From positions 1-64,000 of the IMG/VR virus record IMGVR_UViG_3300017744_000003: DNA of 64,000 bases; one strand, 5' to 3'. The number at the start of each line of letters is the position of its first letter. Position 1 is the stretch's first letter. This stretch comes from a virus. Shown one piece after another: positions 45,040 to 53,941 of the stretch. The position numbers were made by a program, and so were the translations under genes. The notes under the pieces are model-generated. The model ran no database searches, was not told where the DNA came from, and was given only the letters and a program-made list of their open reading frames with translations.

Positions 45040-45798
45040 ATGAGTTGGTATAATAACGATTCGGGCTTTGCCCAAAACAGTTCTAAAAACTATACAAGAC
45101 GTTTTTGGATGCCCAATAACACAGAGAAACTAATCACCTTCGTTGATACACCTATGGTTAACTTCGACGGTATTCAAGTTCAAACCCCCTTCAAGTATAA
45201 CGAGTATCAGTTACAAATGAATGGGAGTTGGAGAAACTGGTTTACACAGCCAATAGACCCAAGTGAAGACGTTCTTAAAGAGATGGGTTACAGAGCTTCT
45301 AAAGTTGCTGTTTTAACGGTCATTGACCATTCTCAATGGGAAGACCGTAATGGTACTGTACATAAAGATGAGTTGAGTCTTTATGTTGTAAAGCGGTCTT
45401 CACAGGTATGGAAGCAGATTGAGAAGTTTATGGCGAGAGGAGATGACCTCAGTGGTAAAACATACAACGTACACCGGATGGGTGACAAGTCACCTGGCAG
45501 TGGTTCAATGCTAGAGAAGTATGAGCAAAACTTCCAACTAGACCCTAACGTACACGTACCCTTCAACTATCTTGAGATCTTAAAACCAAAGTCTAAAGAA
45601 GAGATTGAAGCGTTGTTTAACCAAGGTAATGAAGACCCTTTTAACAGCCAACAAAACAATACGCAATCAGACGCAGCATGGGGCGCTCAAAAGCCTATAC
45701 AGTCTTGGGGTAGTAGTTCGCAGTCCAATACGCAAGGCGAGAGTCGAGTATTTGGCGCTACGTCTAGTAGCGGTGGTTCTGACCCTATACCCTTCTAA
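45040..45798 (+). CDS. ssb: Single-stranded DNA-binding protein
   Basis: This is a 252-aa protein. ATG 45040 has AAAGGA 6 nt upstream; the in-frame TTG/ATG at 45022-45025 are too close to the site to be used well. The body (residues 15-180) is a beta-rich OB-like domain, followed by a Gln/Ser/Asn-rich flexible tail ending SDPIPF. Bacterial SSB ends DDDIPF and uses this tip to recruit partners, so the ending strongly supports an SSB and suggests mimicry of host interactions. It sits between primase and polymerase. Confidence 0.8.
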   Translation: MSWYNNDSGFAQNSSKNYTRRFWMPNNTEKLITFVDTPMVNFDGIQVQTPFKYNEYQLQMNGSWRNWFTQPIDPSEDVLKEMGYRASKVAVLTVIDHSQWEDRNGTVHKDELSLYVVKRSSQVWKQIEKFMARGDDLSGKTYNVHRMGDKSPGSGSMLEKYEQNFQLDPNVHVPFNYLEILKPKSKEEIEALFNQGNEDPFNSQQNNTQSDAAWGAQKPIQSWGSSSQSNTQGESRVFGATSSSGGSDPIPF

Positions 45799-45874
45799 GT
45801 TACTTATAAAAATAGGTTTTCCAAACCGAAGAGATAACAGGGCGTTGTAAACTATACATATAACCCTTATCTTT

Positions 45875-45892
45875 AGCCCTTCGGGGCTTTTA
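45875..45892 (+). terminator. Rho-independent terminator after SSB
   Basis: AGCCC (45875-45879), UUCG tetraloop, GGGCT (45884-45888), then TTTTA. Short but stable; lies 77 nt after the SSB stop and 17 nt before the polymerase start. Confidence 0.65.
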
Positions 45893-45908
45893 CCATTTAA
45901 GGACCATC

Positions 45909-47735
45909 ATGCAGAGTTCTATACTCACAAGCCATAAGCATATAGAAGAAGTTCTTTCTTTCATATCAGATTACAATGAGTTTTCTTTTGATACAGAAAC
46001 CGACGGTCTATCGTTTGATAGGAAGTGTATTGGGTTTTCTTTCGGTATCAAGTGTAGAGGGGACTATATAGGCTGGTACGTACCTTTAAGACATGAAAGA
46101 GGAGAAGACCTCTTTTCAGTCGAACCAAGCAACGCTCCAATGTTAGAGTCGCGTAAGATAATCGACTATATTTTTAGCGAAGGGAAAACAGTCTACATAC
46201 ACAACGCTAAGTTTGACCTAAAAGTACTTCGTAATGAATCTTTTGATATAAGTAATTTTAAGGCAGAAGTCATAGATACAATAGCTGTTTCTTGGTTATT
46301 GAATCCGGAGCGAGAGGGAGGTCACGGCTTAAAAAACCTTGTTCCTTCTCTTTTAAGTAAGGAGATGGGTAACTTCAATCAGTTTAAGATGTACGCTAAA
46401 AACGCCTATGCACCCGTAGGTTCTATGGGTAAGTACGCCATCGATGACGCAGTGTTTCTGTTAGAATTAGCACACGTTATGTCTGCTGAAATGAGTGACC
46501 AACAGAAGAAGATTCTTTGTGAACTTGAAATGCCTATGATGTGGATTGTCGAGGAGATGGAGCATTATGGCTTCAAGGTAGATACCAAGACTCTTCAAAA
46601 AGCGGGTATGGCCCTAAAGAAAGAAACAGAGCACTTACAGGAGAACTTTAAGAAGATGTTTGGCGCTAGGGCTCTTATAGGTTCTACACAGTGGTTATCA
46701 GATAATCTTGTAGGTAAAATTTGGGGTAAACAAGGTAAGAAGGGAAAGAATGGTTGTTACTCTACAGGTAAAGATTCTTTGGAATCTTGGTCTTCAGGAG
46801 AGGCCCCAGGAACAACTGAAGTGGGTAAGCAGGTAGCAAAAGACGTTCTTAGGTATCGTAAAGTTTCAAAGCTATATTCTACCTACTGTAAGAAGTTAGT
46901 AGAGTCAGCAGATAAACAGGGAAGAGTTCATGGCTCTTTCAATCAATGGGGTACAGGTACAGGTCGTTTTAGTAGCTCTAATCCTAATCTACAGAATATA
47001 CCATCATCTCGTACTGAAGAAGGCGATTTGATTCGCAAGTCTTTTATAGCAGCAGAAGGGTACAAGTTGATTGTGGCAGATTATTCTCAAGTAGAACTGA
47101 GAGTCACTGCTCATCTATCCGGTGACCCCATCATGACAGAGATCTACAGAAATAATGGAGACATTCACCAGATGACTGCGGATGCTTGTAAATGCGCTCG
47201 TTTTGACGCTAAGGCTATTAACTTCGGCCTTATCTATAAGATGGGAGCAAAGACCCTTGCAAAGGCTATCAATAAAACCGAGCAAGAAGCGCAAGATTAC
47301 ATTGATAAGTATTTCCAAAACTATCAAGGTGTTGCTACGTTCCAAGATCAGTTAGTTGCTAAGTGCCGACGTAAAGGATTTACTTGGACGATCACAGGTC
47401 GTCATAGACCTTTACCCAATATTAATAGTAGCAACTTCGGGTTAAAGAATGGCGATGAGCGGAAAGCTATTAATACGCAAGTTCAAGGATCAGCCGCAGA
47501 CATTATCAAGATAGGCATGAGGAACTTCTATAAGGAGCTTAGGTGCCAGGGATATACTTCACATGACTTTAGAGTTATCGGTCAAGTACACGATGAGGTA
47601 GTGGTAGAGGCTAGAGAAGACATTGCTCAGAAGATTAGTGACACCCTGAGAGATAGTATGGAAAATTGTGTGGAACTCAATGTGCCTCTTATCGCTGAAC
47701 CATGTATTGCTGACTCTTGGGGAGAAGCAAAGTGA
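45909..47735 (+). CDS. polA: DNA polymerase I (family A) with 3'-5' exonuclease
   Basis: This is the 608-aa replicative polymerase. The exonuclease domain has FSFDTETDG (D28, E30) and NAKFDL at about 98-103. The polymerase domain shows motif A ADYSQVELR at about 390-398, motif B DAKAINFGLIYK at about 433-444 and motif C QVHDEVVVE at about 559-567. No 5'-3' exonuclease domain. The position equivalent to E. coli 762 is Phe (in INFGLIY). The base after the motif B Tyr is Lys instead of the usual Gly, an oddity. AAGGA precedes the ATG. Confidence 0.96.
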   Translation: MQSSILTSHKHIEEVLSFISDYNEFSFDTETDGLSFDRKCIGFSFGIKCRGDYIGWYVPLRHERGEDLFSVEPSNAPMLESRKIIDYIFSEGKTVYIHNAKFDLKVLRNESFDISNFKAEVIDTIAVSWLLNPEREGGHGLKNLVPSLLSKEMGNFNQFKMYAKNAYAPVGSMGKYAIDDAVFLLELAHVMSAEMSDQQKKILCELEMPMMWIVEEMEHYGFKVDTKTLQKAGMALKKETEHLQENFKKMFGARALIGSTQWLSDNLVGKIWGKQGKKGKNGCYSTGKDSLESWSSGEAPGTTEVGKQVAKDVLRYRKVSKLYSTYCKKLVESADKQGRVHGSFNQWGTGTGRFSSSNPNLQNIPSSRTEEGDLIRKSFIAAEGYKLIVADYSQVELRVTAHLSGDPIMTEIYRNNGDIHQMTADACKCARFDAKAINFGLIYKMGAKTLAKAINKTEQEAQDYIDKYFQNYQGVATFQDQLVAKCRRKGFTWTITGRHRPLPNINSSNFGLKNGDERKAINTQVQGSAADIIKIGMRNFYKELRCQGYTSHDFRVIGQVHDEVVVEAREDIAQKISDTLRDSMENCVELNVPLIAEPCIADSWGEAK

Positions 47736-49000
47736 ATGGCTGGTCGTTAAAAAAAGACGGATTTCTTCTTGATAAAGAAGCTCTTACTTTTGGTGAGGGA
47801 GACTTTAGGTGTGAAGTATACAAAGAATGTGAAGAAGGTCTACTTGTCCCTAGAGGTTACCAAGATTTTTCCCATGCTGATGATAGTGTTTCTCTAGGTG
47901 AACCTCTCTCCGAAATGACCCCTATCTCTCTTAGAGAAGAACAAGTACCCGCTGTCCAAGCCATCATGGACTTTTTGGACCGCCCAGGTAAGGGTGCTAT
48001 CTTGTTTGCCCCCTGTGGTAAAGGTAAGACAGTCATGGGACTTGAGATGATTAGGAGACTTGAGCGAAAGGCTCTCGTACTCGTTCATAAGTCTTTCTTA
48101 GTTGATCAGTGGATTGAACGTATATGCATGTTCCTACCTGATGCTAAAGTAGGTTTATGGCAAAGAGACAAGGTTCCTGTTGGTGATGAAGATATAGTAG
48201 TGGGCATGGTACAATCTATTATTAACACTAAAAGAGAATACCCCTCTCATTTCTATGAATCGTTTGGGACTATTGTGGCTGACGAGACTCATCGTTATGC
48301 AGCACCCCTTTGGCAAGAGGCTATTAGTCGGTTCACTGCTTCTTATCGTATAGGTCTTACTGCAACGCCAGAGCGTAAAGATGGCTTACACCATGTCTTC
48401 TATGCACACATAGGGCCTATCGTGTATTGGATGGAAGGTCATAAACGTCAACCATTGATATGGAGGATAGATACAGATACGACTTTTAATCTGCGTTCGT
48501 ATCTTCTTTATAATGGTGAAGTAAACACTTCTAAACTAGTTACTATGATCTCTAAAGATGAAAGTAGAACTGACCGCATAGTTGACTTTGCTTTTAGAGC
48601 TTTAAAGAAGGGTAGAAAGGTTCTTATACTATCTGAGCGCGTGGCGCATACTAAAGAGATGGTGGACTTGTTGAAAACAAAAGTAAGTGATGACTTTCAA
48701 TGTGCTCTTTATATCGGCGGTATGAAACAATCTCAGAGAGAAAGCGCTTCTCATGCTGATGTGATATGTGGGACTTACGCAATGGCACAAGAAGGTTTAG
48801 ATATCCCTACTTTGGATACCTTAATATTAGCCACACCTAAGACTAGTATCACTCAGAGTGTTGGGCGTATTCTAAGAGATTCTCCCGATAAAAAAGATCC
48901 GGTTGTGGTCGATTTTGTCGATCCTTTAATACCTATAATGAACGGTTATTGGGGAGCACGTAAGAGAACCTATACACAACTTGGTTATCTTTTCGTTTGA
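47732..49000 (+). CDS. SF2 DNA helicase (UvsW/XPB-like)
   Basis: This is a 422-aa helicase for branch migration or recombination. Q-motif-like LREEQVPAVQAI, Walker A APCGKGKTVM at about 93-102, DETH box (VADETHRYAAPLW) near 183, motif III GLTATPERKDG near 207, and motif VI SVGRILRD near 376. GTG 47732 overlaps the polymerase stop; GGGGAG is 7 nt upstream. T4 UvsW and Rad25-type helicases are its closest kind by motif style. Confidence 0.88.
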   Translation: MNGWSLKKDGFLLDKEALTFGEGDFRCEVYKECEEGLLVPRGYQDFSHADDSVSLGEPLSEMTPISLREEQVPAVQAIMDFLDRPGKGAILFAPCGKGKTVMGLEMIRRLERKALVLVHKSFLVDQWIERICMFLPDAKVGLWQRDKVPVGDEDIVVGMVQSIINTKREYPSHFYESFGTIVADETHRYAAPLWQEAISRFTASYRIGLTATPERKDGLHHVFYAHIGPIVYWMEGHKRQPLIWRIDTDTTFNLRSYLLYNGEVNTSKLVTMISKDESRTDRIVDFAFRALKKGRKVLILSERVAHTKEMVDLLKTKVSDDFQCALYIGGMKQSQRESASHADVICGTYAMAQEGLDIPTLDTLILATPKTSITQSVGRILRDSPDKKDPVVVDFVDPLIPIMNGYWGARKRTYTQLGYLFV

Positions 49001-49044
49001 CATACTTCTCTAGGTGCCTTACTTTGGTTTTCAAGGAGGTTCTA

Positions 49045-49407
49045 ATGACTCTAAGAGAACTAGTGATTGAATATCACAAAACATTGCAAGATATTAAAAG
49101 TCTTGAAACAAGGAAAAAAGACCTAAAGTCTCGTATTGACTTGTCTTTATCTACACAAGATACTAACAAGTACCAAGACAGCCAGTATTCAGCAATCTTG
49201 TCTGAACATCAAAGAGTAAAGTATGACCTAGAAGGTATTGAGCACCTTCTTCTACATAAGGGTATACCTACTGCTAGGTTTTTAGAAAGCAAGGTTGACT
49301 TGAAGCGTGTAGAAGAACTTATTGCCGAAGGTTCTGTGGATGCTCAAGAAATTGCGGAGTATGCAGAGGTCAAGACCATAAAAACACTTACCGTGAAGGG
49401 ATCATAA
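49045..49407 (+). CDS. Coiled-coil protein (unknown)
   Basis: This is a 120-aa protein. ATG 49045 has AAGGAGG 5 nt upstream. Residues 3-95 are heptad-rich helix (YHKTLQDIKSLETRKKDL; LSEHQRVKYDLEGIEHLL). No domain recognised. The next gene starts on its last base. Confidence 0.7.
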   Translation: MTLRELVIEYHKTLQDIKSLETRKKDLKSRIDLSLSTQDTNKYQDSQYSAILSEHQRVKYDLEGIEHLLLHKGIPTARFLESKVDLKRVEELIAEGSVDAQEIAEYAEVKTIKTLTVKGS

Positions 49408-49979
49408 TGTCTGAGGACACAAAAAAAGTAAAGAGCCGTTCCAGTTATCAGCGTGAGTATTACTTAAAGAACAAAGAACGTATAAAGAACGCTCGTAGTA
49501 AGCGTTATGAAAACGATCACGAGTTTAGAGATCGTATCAACTTACAACGCAGAAAATCTCGCAACTTAAAAAGTATGGATAGCTATCAGTCGATAGGAAC
49601 TGTCAAGGAAGAAGAGGTAGATGTTTTGGAAGATTGCATGATGAAGGTTATGTCTGCGGATCGGAGTAAGAGTCACATATGCAAAATGTATTCAATCACC
49701 GGAGTGGCAATGCGTGTACGTGTTGATAAGAAGCGTTTAGAACATCTAATATACCAAGGTAAAGTACCTAGAGCCCGATACCGAAATATTAAAGGTTGGC
49801 GAGTGTACACTGAGTACGAACTTAAGGTTTTAATGAAGGCGTTTGCCCGATTTAGGAAGAAAGCAACTTTGAACAACTACAAGTTTAGATTCACTAAAGA
49901 AATGGCAGACTACATAAACCTTAAGTTCTCTAAACTTGTAGGTGGTATTCCAACCGATATGTACACAGACGAAGGATAA
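49407..49979 (+). CDS. Putative DNA-binding protein (basic N-terminus plus MerR-like HTH)
   Basis: This is a 190-aa protein. The first 55 residues are Lys/Arg/Tyr rich (YQREYYLKNKERIKNARSK), a motif common at the N-terminus of phage HNH endonucleases. Residues about 94-140 look like an HTH/excisionase-like fold (RVDKKRLEHLIYQGKVP then RYRNIKGWRVYTEYEL). No HNH nuclease core is visible, so a regulator or truncated homing-type protein is possible. Confidence 0.6.
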   Translation: MSEDTKKVKSRSSYQREYYLKNKERIKNARSKRYENDHEFRDRINLQRRKSRNLKSMDSYQSIGTVKEEEVDVLEDCMMKVMSADRSKSHICKMYSITGVAMRVRVDKKRLEHLIYQGKVPRARYRNIKGWRVYTEYELKVLMKAFARFRKKATLNNYKFRFTKEMADYINLKFSKLVGGIPTDMYTDEG

Positions 49980-49983
49980 AGAC

Positions 49984-50196
49984 ATGAATGACGATAAAGC
50001 AAAAGTTAAAGCATACGCTTCTCTCAAGATTAACCTTGGTAACTATGAGAGCGCAGGGATTGAAGCGGGTATCGAGCTTCCTTGCAATGTAGAAGATGTT
50101 CCAAAAGAGTTTGAACGCGCCTGGGCAGAAGTTTACCGCCAACTTGACTTAAAGGCGGAAGAGATACGTCAAGGACTGCAAGGTCGTAAGCCATGA
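49984..50196 (+). CDS. Small protein upstream of RecA (unknown)
   Basis: This 70-aa, acidic, helical protein has ATG with GAAGGA 7 nt upstream. It contains NLGNYESAGIEAGIELP and a helical C-terminus (FERAWAEVYRQLDLKAEEI). Such short proteins often lie beside phage recA genes. Its stop overlaps the RecA ATG. Confidence 0.65.
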   Translation: MNDDKAKVKAYASLKINLGNYESAGIEAGIELPCNVEDVPKEFERAWAEVYRQLDLKAEEIRQGLQGRKP

Positions 50197-51323
50197 GTCT
50201 TGAAGACCTAATAAAGAAGATTAATAAGAGTTATGGAGACGATTGCTTTGTACAAGCGTCGAAGTCTGAAAAGTTGAATGTTCGGAAACGGATTGAAACA
50301 GGCATATTAAGTTTTGACTTAGCTTTGGGTGGAGGTATTCCGTTAGGAACTGTTCTTACACTTAAAGGTGAGTATTCTAGCGGTAAGTCTGCTTTGGCTC
50401 ATCGTATAGGTGCAAGTTTTCAACGTACTTGTCGAAACTGTGGCGGTTCACTTGTGTTGTGGAATGAAATTGTACAAGACGGTGCTGAAGTAGCTTGCTG
50501 CGACGCACCGGAACCCATGAGGGTTGTATGGTTTGACGCAGAAGGTTCTTATCAAAACTCTTGGGCAGAGCGTCTTGGTATGCGCTCTGATAAGACTTAT
50601 GTGATTCGTACTGAGTTTGCAGAGCAGGGTATAGATATAGCTGACTCTGTTATTAGGAGTGGTGAATGTGACCTACTTGTTGTCGACAGTGTTGCTCACT
50701 TAACTCCTAGTGTAGAGATTGAACAGAGTTCAGAGAAGTGGCAGGTTGGTGTACATGCTCGATTGATGAACAAAGCAATGCGTAAGTGGGTAAGCGCACA
50801 AAACGCTGTGGGTATGACCAAAGTAGTTCCGCCCACAATTCTACTGATCAATCAAATAAGAATGAAAGTAGGTGTTATCTATGGTTCGCCTGAGACCTCC
50901 CCAGGGGGGAAAGGAATGGACTTCGCTTCAAGTGTCATCTGTAAGGTAAAGCGTAAAGGCTTTATTGAGGACAAAGCGGGGAGCGCACCTTTCGGTCAGA
51001 ATATGGAAGTAACCATACAAAAGAACAAGACAGCGCCACCCAATAGGTCTTGCTTATTCAGTCTGTTCTTTAGAGACTCTATGCCTTATGTAGCGGGTGC
51101 TTCTAATATTGCAGAACAGATTGTTGCTGTTGGTGAATATTGGGGTCTAGTCAAGAAGACTGGAGCTTGGTATGAGTTACCTAATGGTGAAAAGTATCAA
51201 GGTCTTTTGAAGACTGCGGAAGCGCTATCCAATGACGAACCTGCTTTCTTTGACATGAAAGATGAGATATGGCGCAAAGAAGTAGATTGGATGGACGGGG
51301 ACATTTACGATGAAGACACCTAG
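50193..51323 (+). CDS. Recombinase RecA/UvsX-like with cysteine-rich insertion
   Basis: This 376-aa recombinase promotes strand exchange. Walker A GEYSSGKS at residues 59-66, Walker B LLVVDSVAH near 158, and INQIRMKVGV (L2 region) near 221. Between the Walker A helix and the next strand is an insertion with CRNC (C80, C83) and CC (C102, C103) that reads as a zinc ribbon, absent from bacterial RecA. Upstream and downstream genes overlap (4 and 14 nt). Confidence 0.92.
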   Translation: MSLEDLIKKINKSYGDDCFVQASKSEKLNVRKRIETGILSFDLALGGGIPLGTVLTLKGEYSSGKSALAHRIGASFQRTCRNCGGSLVLWNEIVQDGAEVACCDAPEPMRVVWFDAEGSYQNSWAERLGMRSDKTYVIRTEFAEQGIDIADSVIRSGECDLLVVDSVAHLTPSVEIEQSSEKWQVGVHARLMNKAMRKWVSAQNAVGMTKVVPPTILLINQIRMKVGVIYGSPETSPGGKGMDFASSVICKVKRKGFIEDKAGSAPFGQNMEVTIQKNKTAPPNRSCLFSLFFRDSMPYVAGASNIAEQIVAVGEYWGLVKKTGAWYELPNGEKYQGLLKTAEALSNDEPAFFDMKDEIWRKEVDWMDGDIYDEDT

Positions 51324-51708
51324 TCTAGGTGGAAAACGACCACGGCCTAATGCTTTTGACGACACTACTCCTAAGTGTAACAAGAGTAGGTCTGTTGTAC
51401 ATGAAGACCGATTGCAAGGTGTATTGAGGAGCAAAGCGACACCTAACAGTGGTGCTTTACCCGAAATCAGTTACAAAGGTGATCTGCAAGATGGTCTATT
51501 TGTTTGGCAGGCTAAACTAACTGATAAAGATCGTTTTACGATTACGTCAGATGTGCTAGTAGAATTAAAGAGACAAGCGTCTCTAAACTCAAAGTGGCCA
51601 GGTGTCGCTTTAACCTTGGAAGGGTTACCTAGTCATATGGAGAAAGATTGGGTTATGTTACCCGCCAGTGTATTCGGTGAACTTATTGACGAATACACTA
51701 AACACTAA
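51310..51708 (+). CDS. Nuclease-like protein (PD-(D/E)xK / Holliday junction resolvase-like candidate)
   Basis: This is a 132-aa protein. The core SGALPEISYKGDLQDG then FVWQAKLT resembles phage resolvase-like PD-(D/E)xK nucleases, where a Gly-Asp is followed by Glu-x-Lys. Here the Glu position is Gln (WQAK), which could impair metal binding. C-terminal WVMLPASVFGELI also fits that family. It overlaps the end of recA, so it belongs to the recombination set. Activity is uncertain. Confidence 0.55.
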   Translation: MKTPSLGGKRPRPNAFDDTTPKCNKSRSVVHEDRLQGVLRSKATPNSGALPEISYKGDLQDGLFVWQAKLTDKDRFTITSDVLVELKRQASLNSKWPGVALTLEGLPSHMEKDWVMLPASVFGELIDEYTKH

Positions 51709-51714
51709 CTTTAC

Positions 51715-51726
51715 TTTTCAACAACT
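51715..51726 (-). repeat. Dispersed 12-mer copy 8, just upstream of the ParB-like gene
   Basis: Reverse-strand copy in the 31-nt gap, ending 13 nt before the ATG of the ParB-like gene and touching its AAGGAA binding site. Confidence 0.88.
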
Positions 51727-51739
51727 TAAGGAAAAAGAC

Positions 51740-52645
51740 ATGGAAATCAAAAACATAAATATTGAAGACATTGACTATAGTTACATTGAAAACTGCCGTA
51801 CCTCTATAGAGGTTGAAGACCTTCGTGAGTCTATTGAAGCCACCGGTCTACAGACACCTATTGGTGTTGTTTTACAGGGTGAAGGTAAGTTTGGTTTGGT
51901 TTATGGTTTTCGTAGACTAAACGCTTGTTCTAGTTTGGGTTGGATTACTATACCTGCAAGTATTGTTTCAGCAGACAACCAAGCAGACTTGTTGGTCATG
52001 AACTTACAAGAGAACGTCAGTAGGCAGAGTTTAACTCCAATGGAAGAGGCTTATGCGATCAAACGGATTATGGACGCAGGTAAAGACGTTGATGAGTTTA
52101 GGGCAGCACTGGGTTGGTCTAAAACACTAATCACACAAAGACTTGGGCTTTTAGACTTAAGTCTTGAGATTCAAGAAGCACTTGAAGAGGATAAGATCTC
52201 CGTCAACCAGGCAAGAGCTATCGACGAAGCAGAGCATGAGCACCACGGGTCTTTGATTGTATTAGCGGAAGAAGGGACTACTGTTAAGGCTCTAAAAGAA
52301 GAGATTGAACAACTCAACCGAGTTGTTGGTCCCGACGATGAAGTGACTCTAGTCCTCGATGAGGATAATGATTTATTGCTAGATGAAGAAGAGGATTATG
52401 ATTCTTCCAAAGAAGACGCTAAGGCTTTAGCGGAGGCTAACTCCAACTTGGTAAAAGCTACTTTGTTGGACTGTGGTGCAAAGGTGCTTACAGGAGATTC
52501 TTCTTGGTGGGCTTACCAAGTTGCTATTTCAAGTATCGACTTTAGTCGATTACCCTCCGGAGAGTTAGCTGCTCTTGTAAATGCCATACAAAACCTTGCG
52601 GGGGATCATGGTCTTGACGCTTGGGGCGAAGGTTCTAAGAGATGA
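51740..52645 (+). CDS. ParB-like DNA-binding protein
   Basis: This 301-aa protein has a ParB N-terminal domain (residues about 10-110: RESIEATGLQTPIGVV, the LVYGFRRLNACSSLG motif equivalent to G-E-R-R, and NLQENVSRQSLTP) and the central HTH (about 118-140: AALGWSKTLITQRLGLLDLS). The C-terminal 120 residues are acidic and unlike ParB dimerisation domains. No parA is seen. The family includes CTP-dependent clamps for DNA segregation, transcription factors and nucleases; I see no nuclease-specific change. AAGGAA precedes the ATG. A copy of the dispersed motif abuts the start, compatible with autoregulation. Confidence 0.88.
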   Translation: MEIKNINIEDIDYSYIENCRTSIEVEDLRESIEATGLQTPIGVVLQGEGKFGLVYGFRRLNACSSLGWITIPASIVSADNQADLLVMNLQENVSRQSLTPMEEAYAIKRIMDAGKDVDEFRAALGWSKTLITQRLGLLDLSLEIQEALEEDKISVNQARAIDEAEHEHHGSLIVLAEEGTTVKALKEEIEQLNRVVGPDDEVTLVLDEDNDLLLDEEEDYDSSKEDAKALAEANSNLVKATLLDCGAKVLTGDSSWWAYQVAISSIDFSRLPSGELAALVNAIQNLAGDHGLDAWGEGSKR

Positions 52646-53469
52646 GTCTGACTAGTCTCATAAAGAACCTACATAAAGCAGGTGGTAACCCTTCGTTATC
52701 CGCAGAGATAGAAAAGCATTTTATCCGAAAAGCAAACGAGTTTGACTTAGAAAAGTTTGAAGATCGTTTAACGCGATTCCACCCTAGTCAAGTTAGTTAT
52801 TGGGGTGTCTGCCCTAGAGCTTACTATCTTACGATGAAGAGAGAAGAGTTGGGCATTGCCTTAAATAAGCCAAAGCCACATGAGACTTCTTTACTAAGAA
52901 TATTTGAGCATGGTCATTCTATTCACGCTTTATATCAAGACAAGATACTTGGCCCCGCAGGTGTTCTATATGGTAAATGGGAGTTAAATGGGGTCACCCA
53001 GGAGGGTTTCCAACCTTCACCAGAGTGGAAGTATGTTGAACCACGCTTGTGGTGGACTGAAAAGCGCATTAGTGGGTACTGCGATGGGTTTCTTAAACTA
53101 AATAATAAGTGGTACTTATTGGAGATTAAGTCATCTAACGATATGTCTTTTAGGTATTTGAAGCGAAGCGGTCAACCAAGAGAGTATCATTCAAGGCAAG
53201 CGCAGATCTATATGCAAGCGCCCCATGACCTTTCTGTGAAGCCCACTATTCAAGGAGCATTTATACTGTATGTGAATAAGGACACAGGCGAGGAACTTGA
53301 TCTTTTTATTGAGAATGACCCAAGCCGTATTGAGCCTATAATGCAGCAAATAGATATAGCTATAGACTCGCTAGATAGTCCGGTTGTTCCCATGCGGGTA
53401 GATGACTGTAAGAGTAACCGAAGCAAACGTGCAAAAGATTGCGTTGCTTGTAGTGTCTGTTTTACATGA
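52642..53469 (+). CDS. RecB/Cas4-like PD-(D/E)xK exonuclease with Cys cluster
   Basis: This 275-aa nuclease has the RecB-type core: H90/H92/H95 (FEHGHSIH), D148 (GYCDGF), E161-x-K163 (YLLEIKSS) and Q186 (RQAQIY). C57 in GVCPRAYY together with C267-x2-C270-x2-C273 at the C-terminus (with C256) is the AddB/Cas4-type 4Fe-4S arrangement. It probably degrades or processes DNA ends in recombination. It overlaps the ParB-like gene by 4 nt. Confidence 0.85.
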   Translation: MSLTSLIKNLHKAGGNPSLSAEIEKHFIRKANEFDLEKFEDRLTRFHPSQVSYWGVCPRAYYLTMKREELGIALNKPKPHETSLLRIFEHGHSIHALYQDKILGPAGVLYGKWELNGVTQEGFQPSPEWKYVEPRLWWTEKRISGYCDGFLKLNNKWYLLEIKSSNDMSFRYLKRSGQPREYHSRQAQIYMQAPHDLSVKPTIQGAFILYVNKDTGEELDLFIENDPSRIEPIMQQIDIAIDSLDSPVVPMRVDDCKSNRSKRAKDCVACSVCFT

Positions 53470-53476
53470 GGTTATG

Positions 53477-53941
53477 ATGGTTGATCAAAAAGTAGTAGAC
53501 TTTGGACTTCACACTAGAAAACTGATCATGGCGCTTGGACTTACTGCTCCTGCTTCCCCTACGGTAGAACTAGTATTCCCAAATGACCTAAGTAAACTAG
53601 CAGACCAGGAACTTGCCCAACACTTGAGTTATTGGGCTTCGATGACCGCCTACGCTCATCAGAAGGTAGCGGTTCTTGAAGGAGCCCTGGTTCATTCTAA
53701 GAATGAATACGAGCAAGAATATGACTTAAGATTGTATAACAAGTCGGGAAATAGTATATCAGAACGTAAGATAGCACTTGGTGCTTCAAAGGTGTTGAGG
53801 GATATGAAAGTTCGGCTAACTACCATTGAAGCGGATCTTAAAGTGTTAAAATCTATCCTCATAGGTTATGATCTCAAGAACTCTGCGGTTAGTAGAGAAA
53901 TAACAAGAAGACATAATGAGAGGAATCTTAGAGATGGATAA
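53477..53941 (+). CDS. Helical protein in recombination operon (unknown)
   Basis: This is a 154-aa, mostly alpha-helical protein (LSYWASMTAYAHQKVAVLEGAL; KVLRDMKVRLTTIEADLKVL). Two adjacent ATGs lie at 53474 and 53477; GAGG at 53468 favours the second. The reading frame is open further upstream over the nuclease gene but with no site. No known domain is seen. Confidence 0.65.
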   Translation: MVDQKVVDFGLHTRKLIMALGLTAPASPTVELVFPNDLSKLADQELAQHLSYWASMTAYAHQKVAVLEGALVHSKNEYEQEYDLRLYNKSGNSISERKIALGASKVLRDMKVRLTTIEADLKVLKSILIGYDLKNSAVSREITRRHNERNLRDG

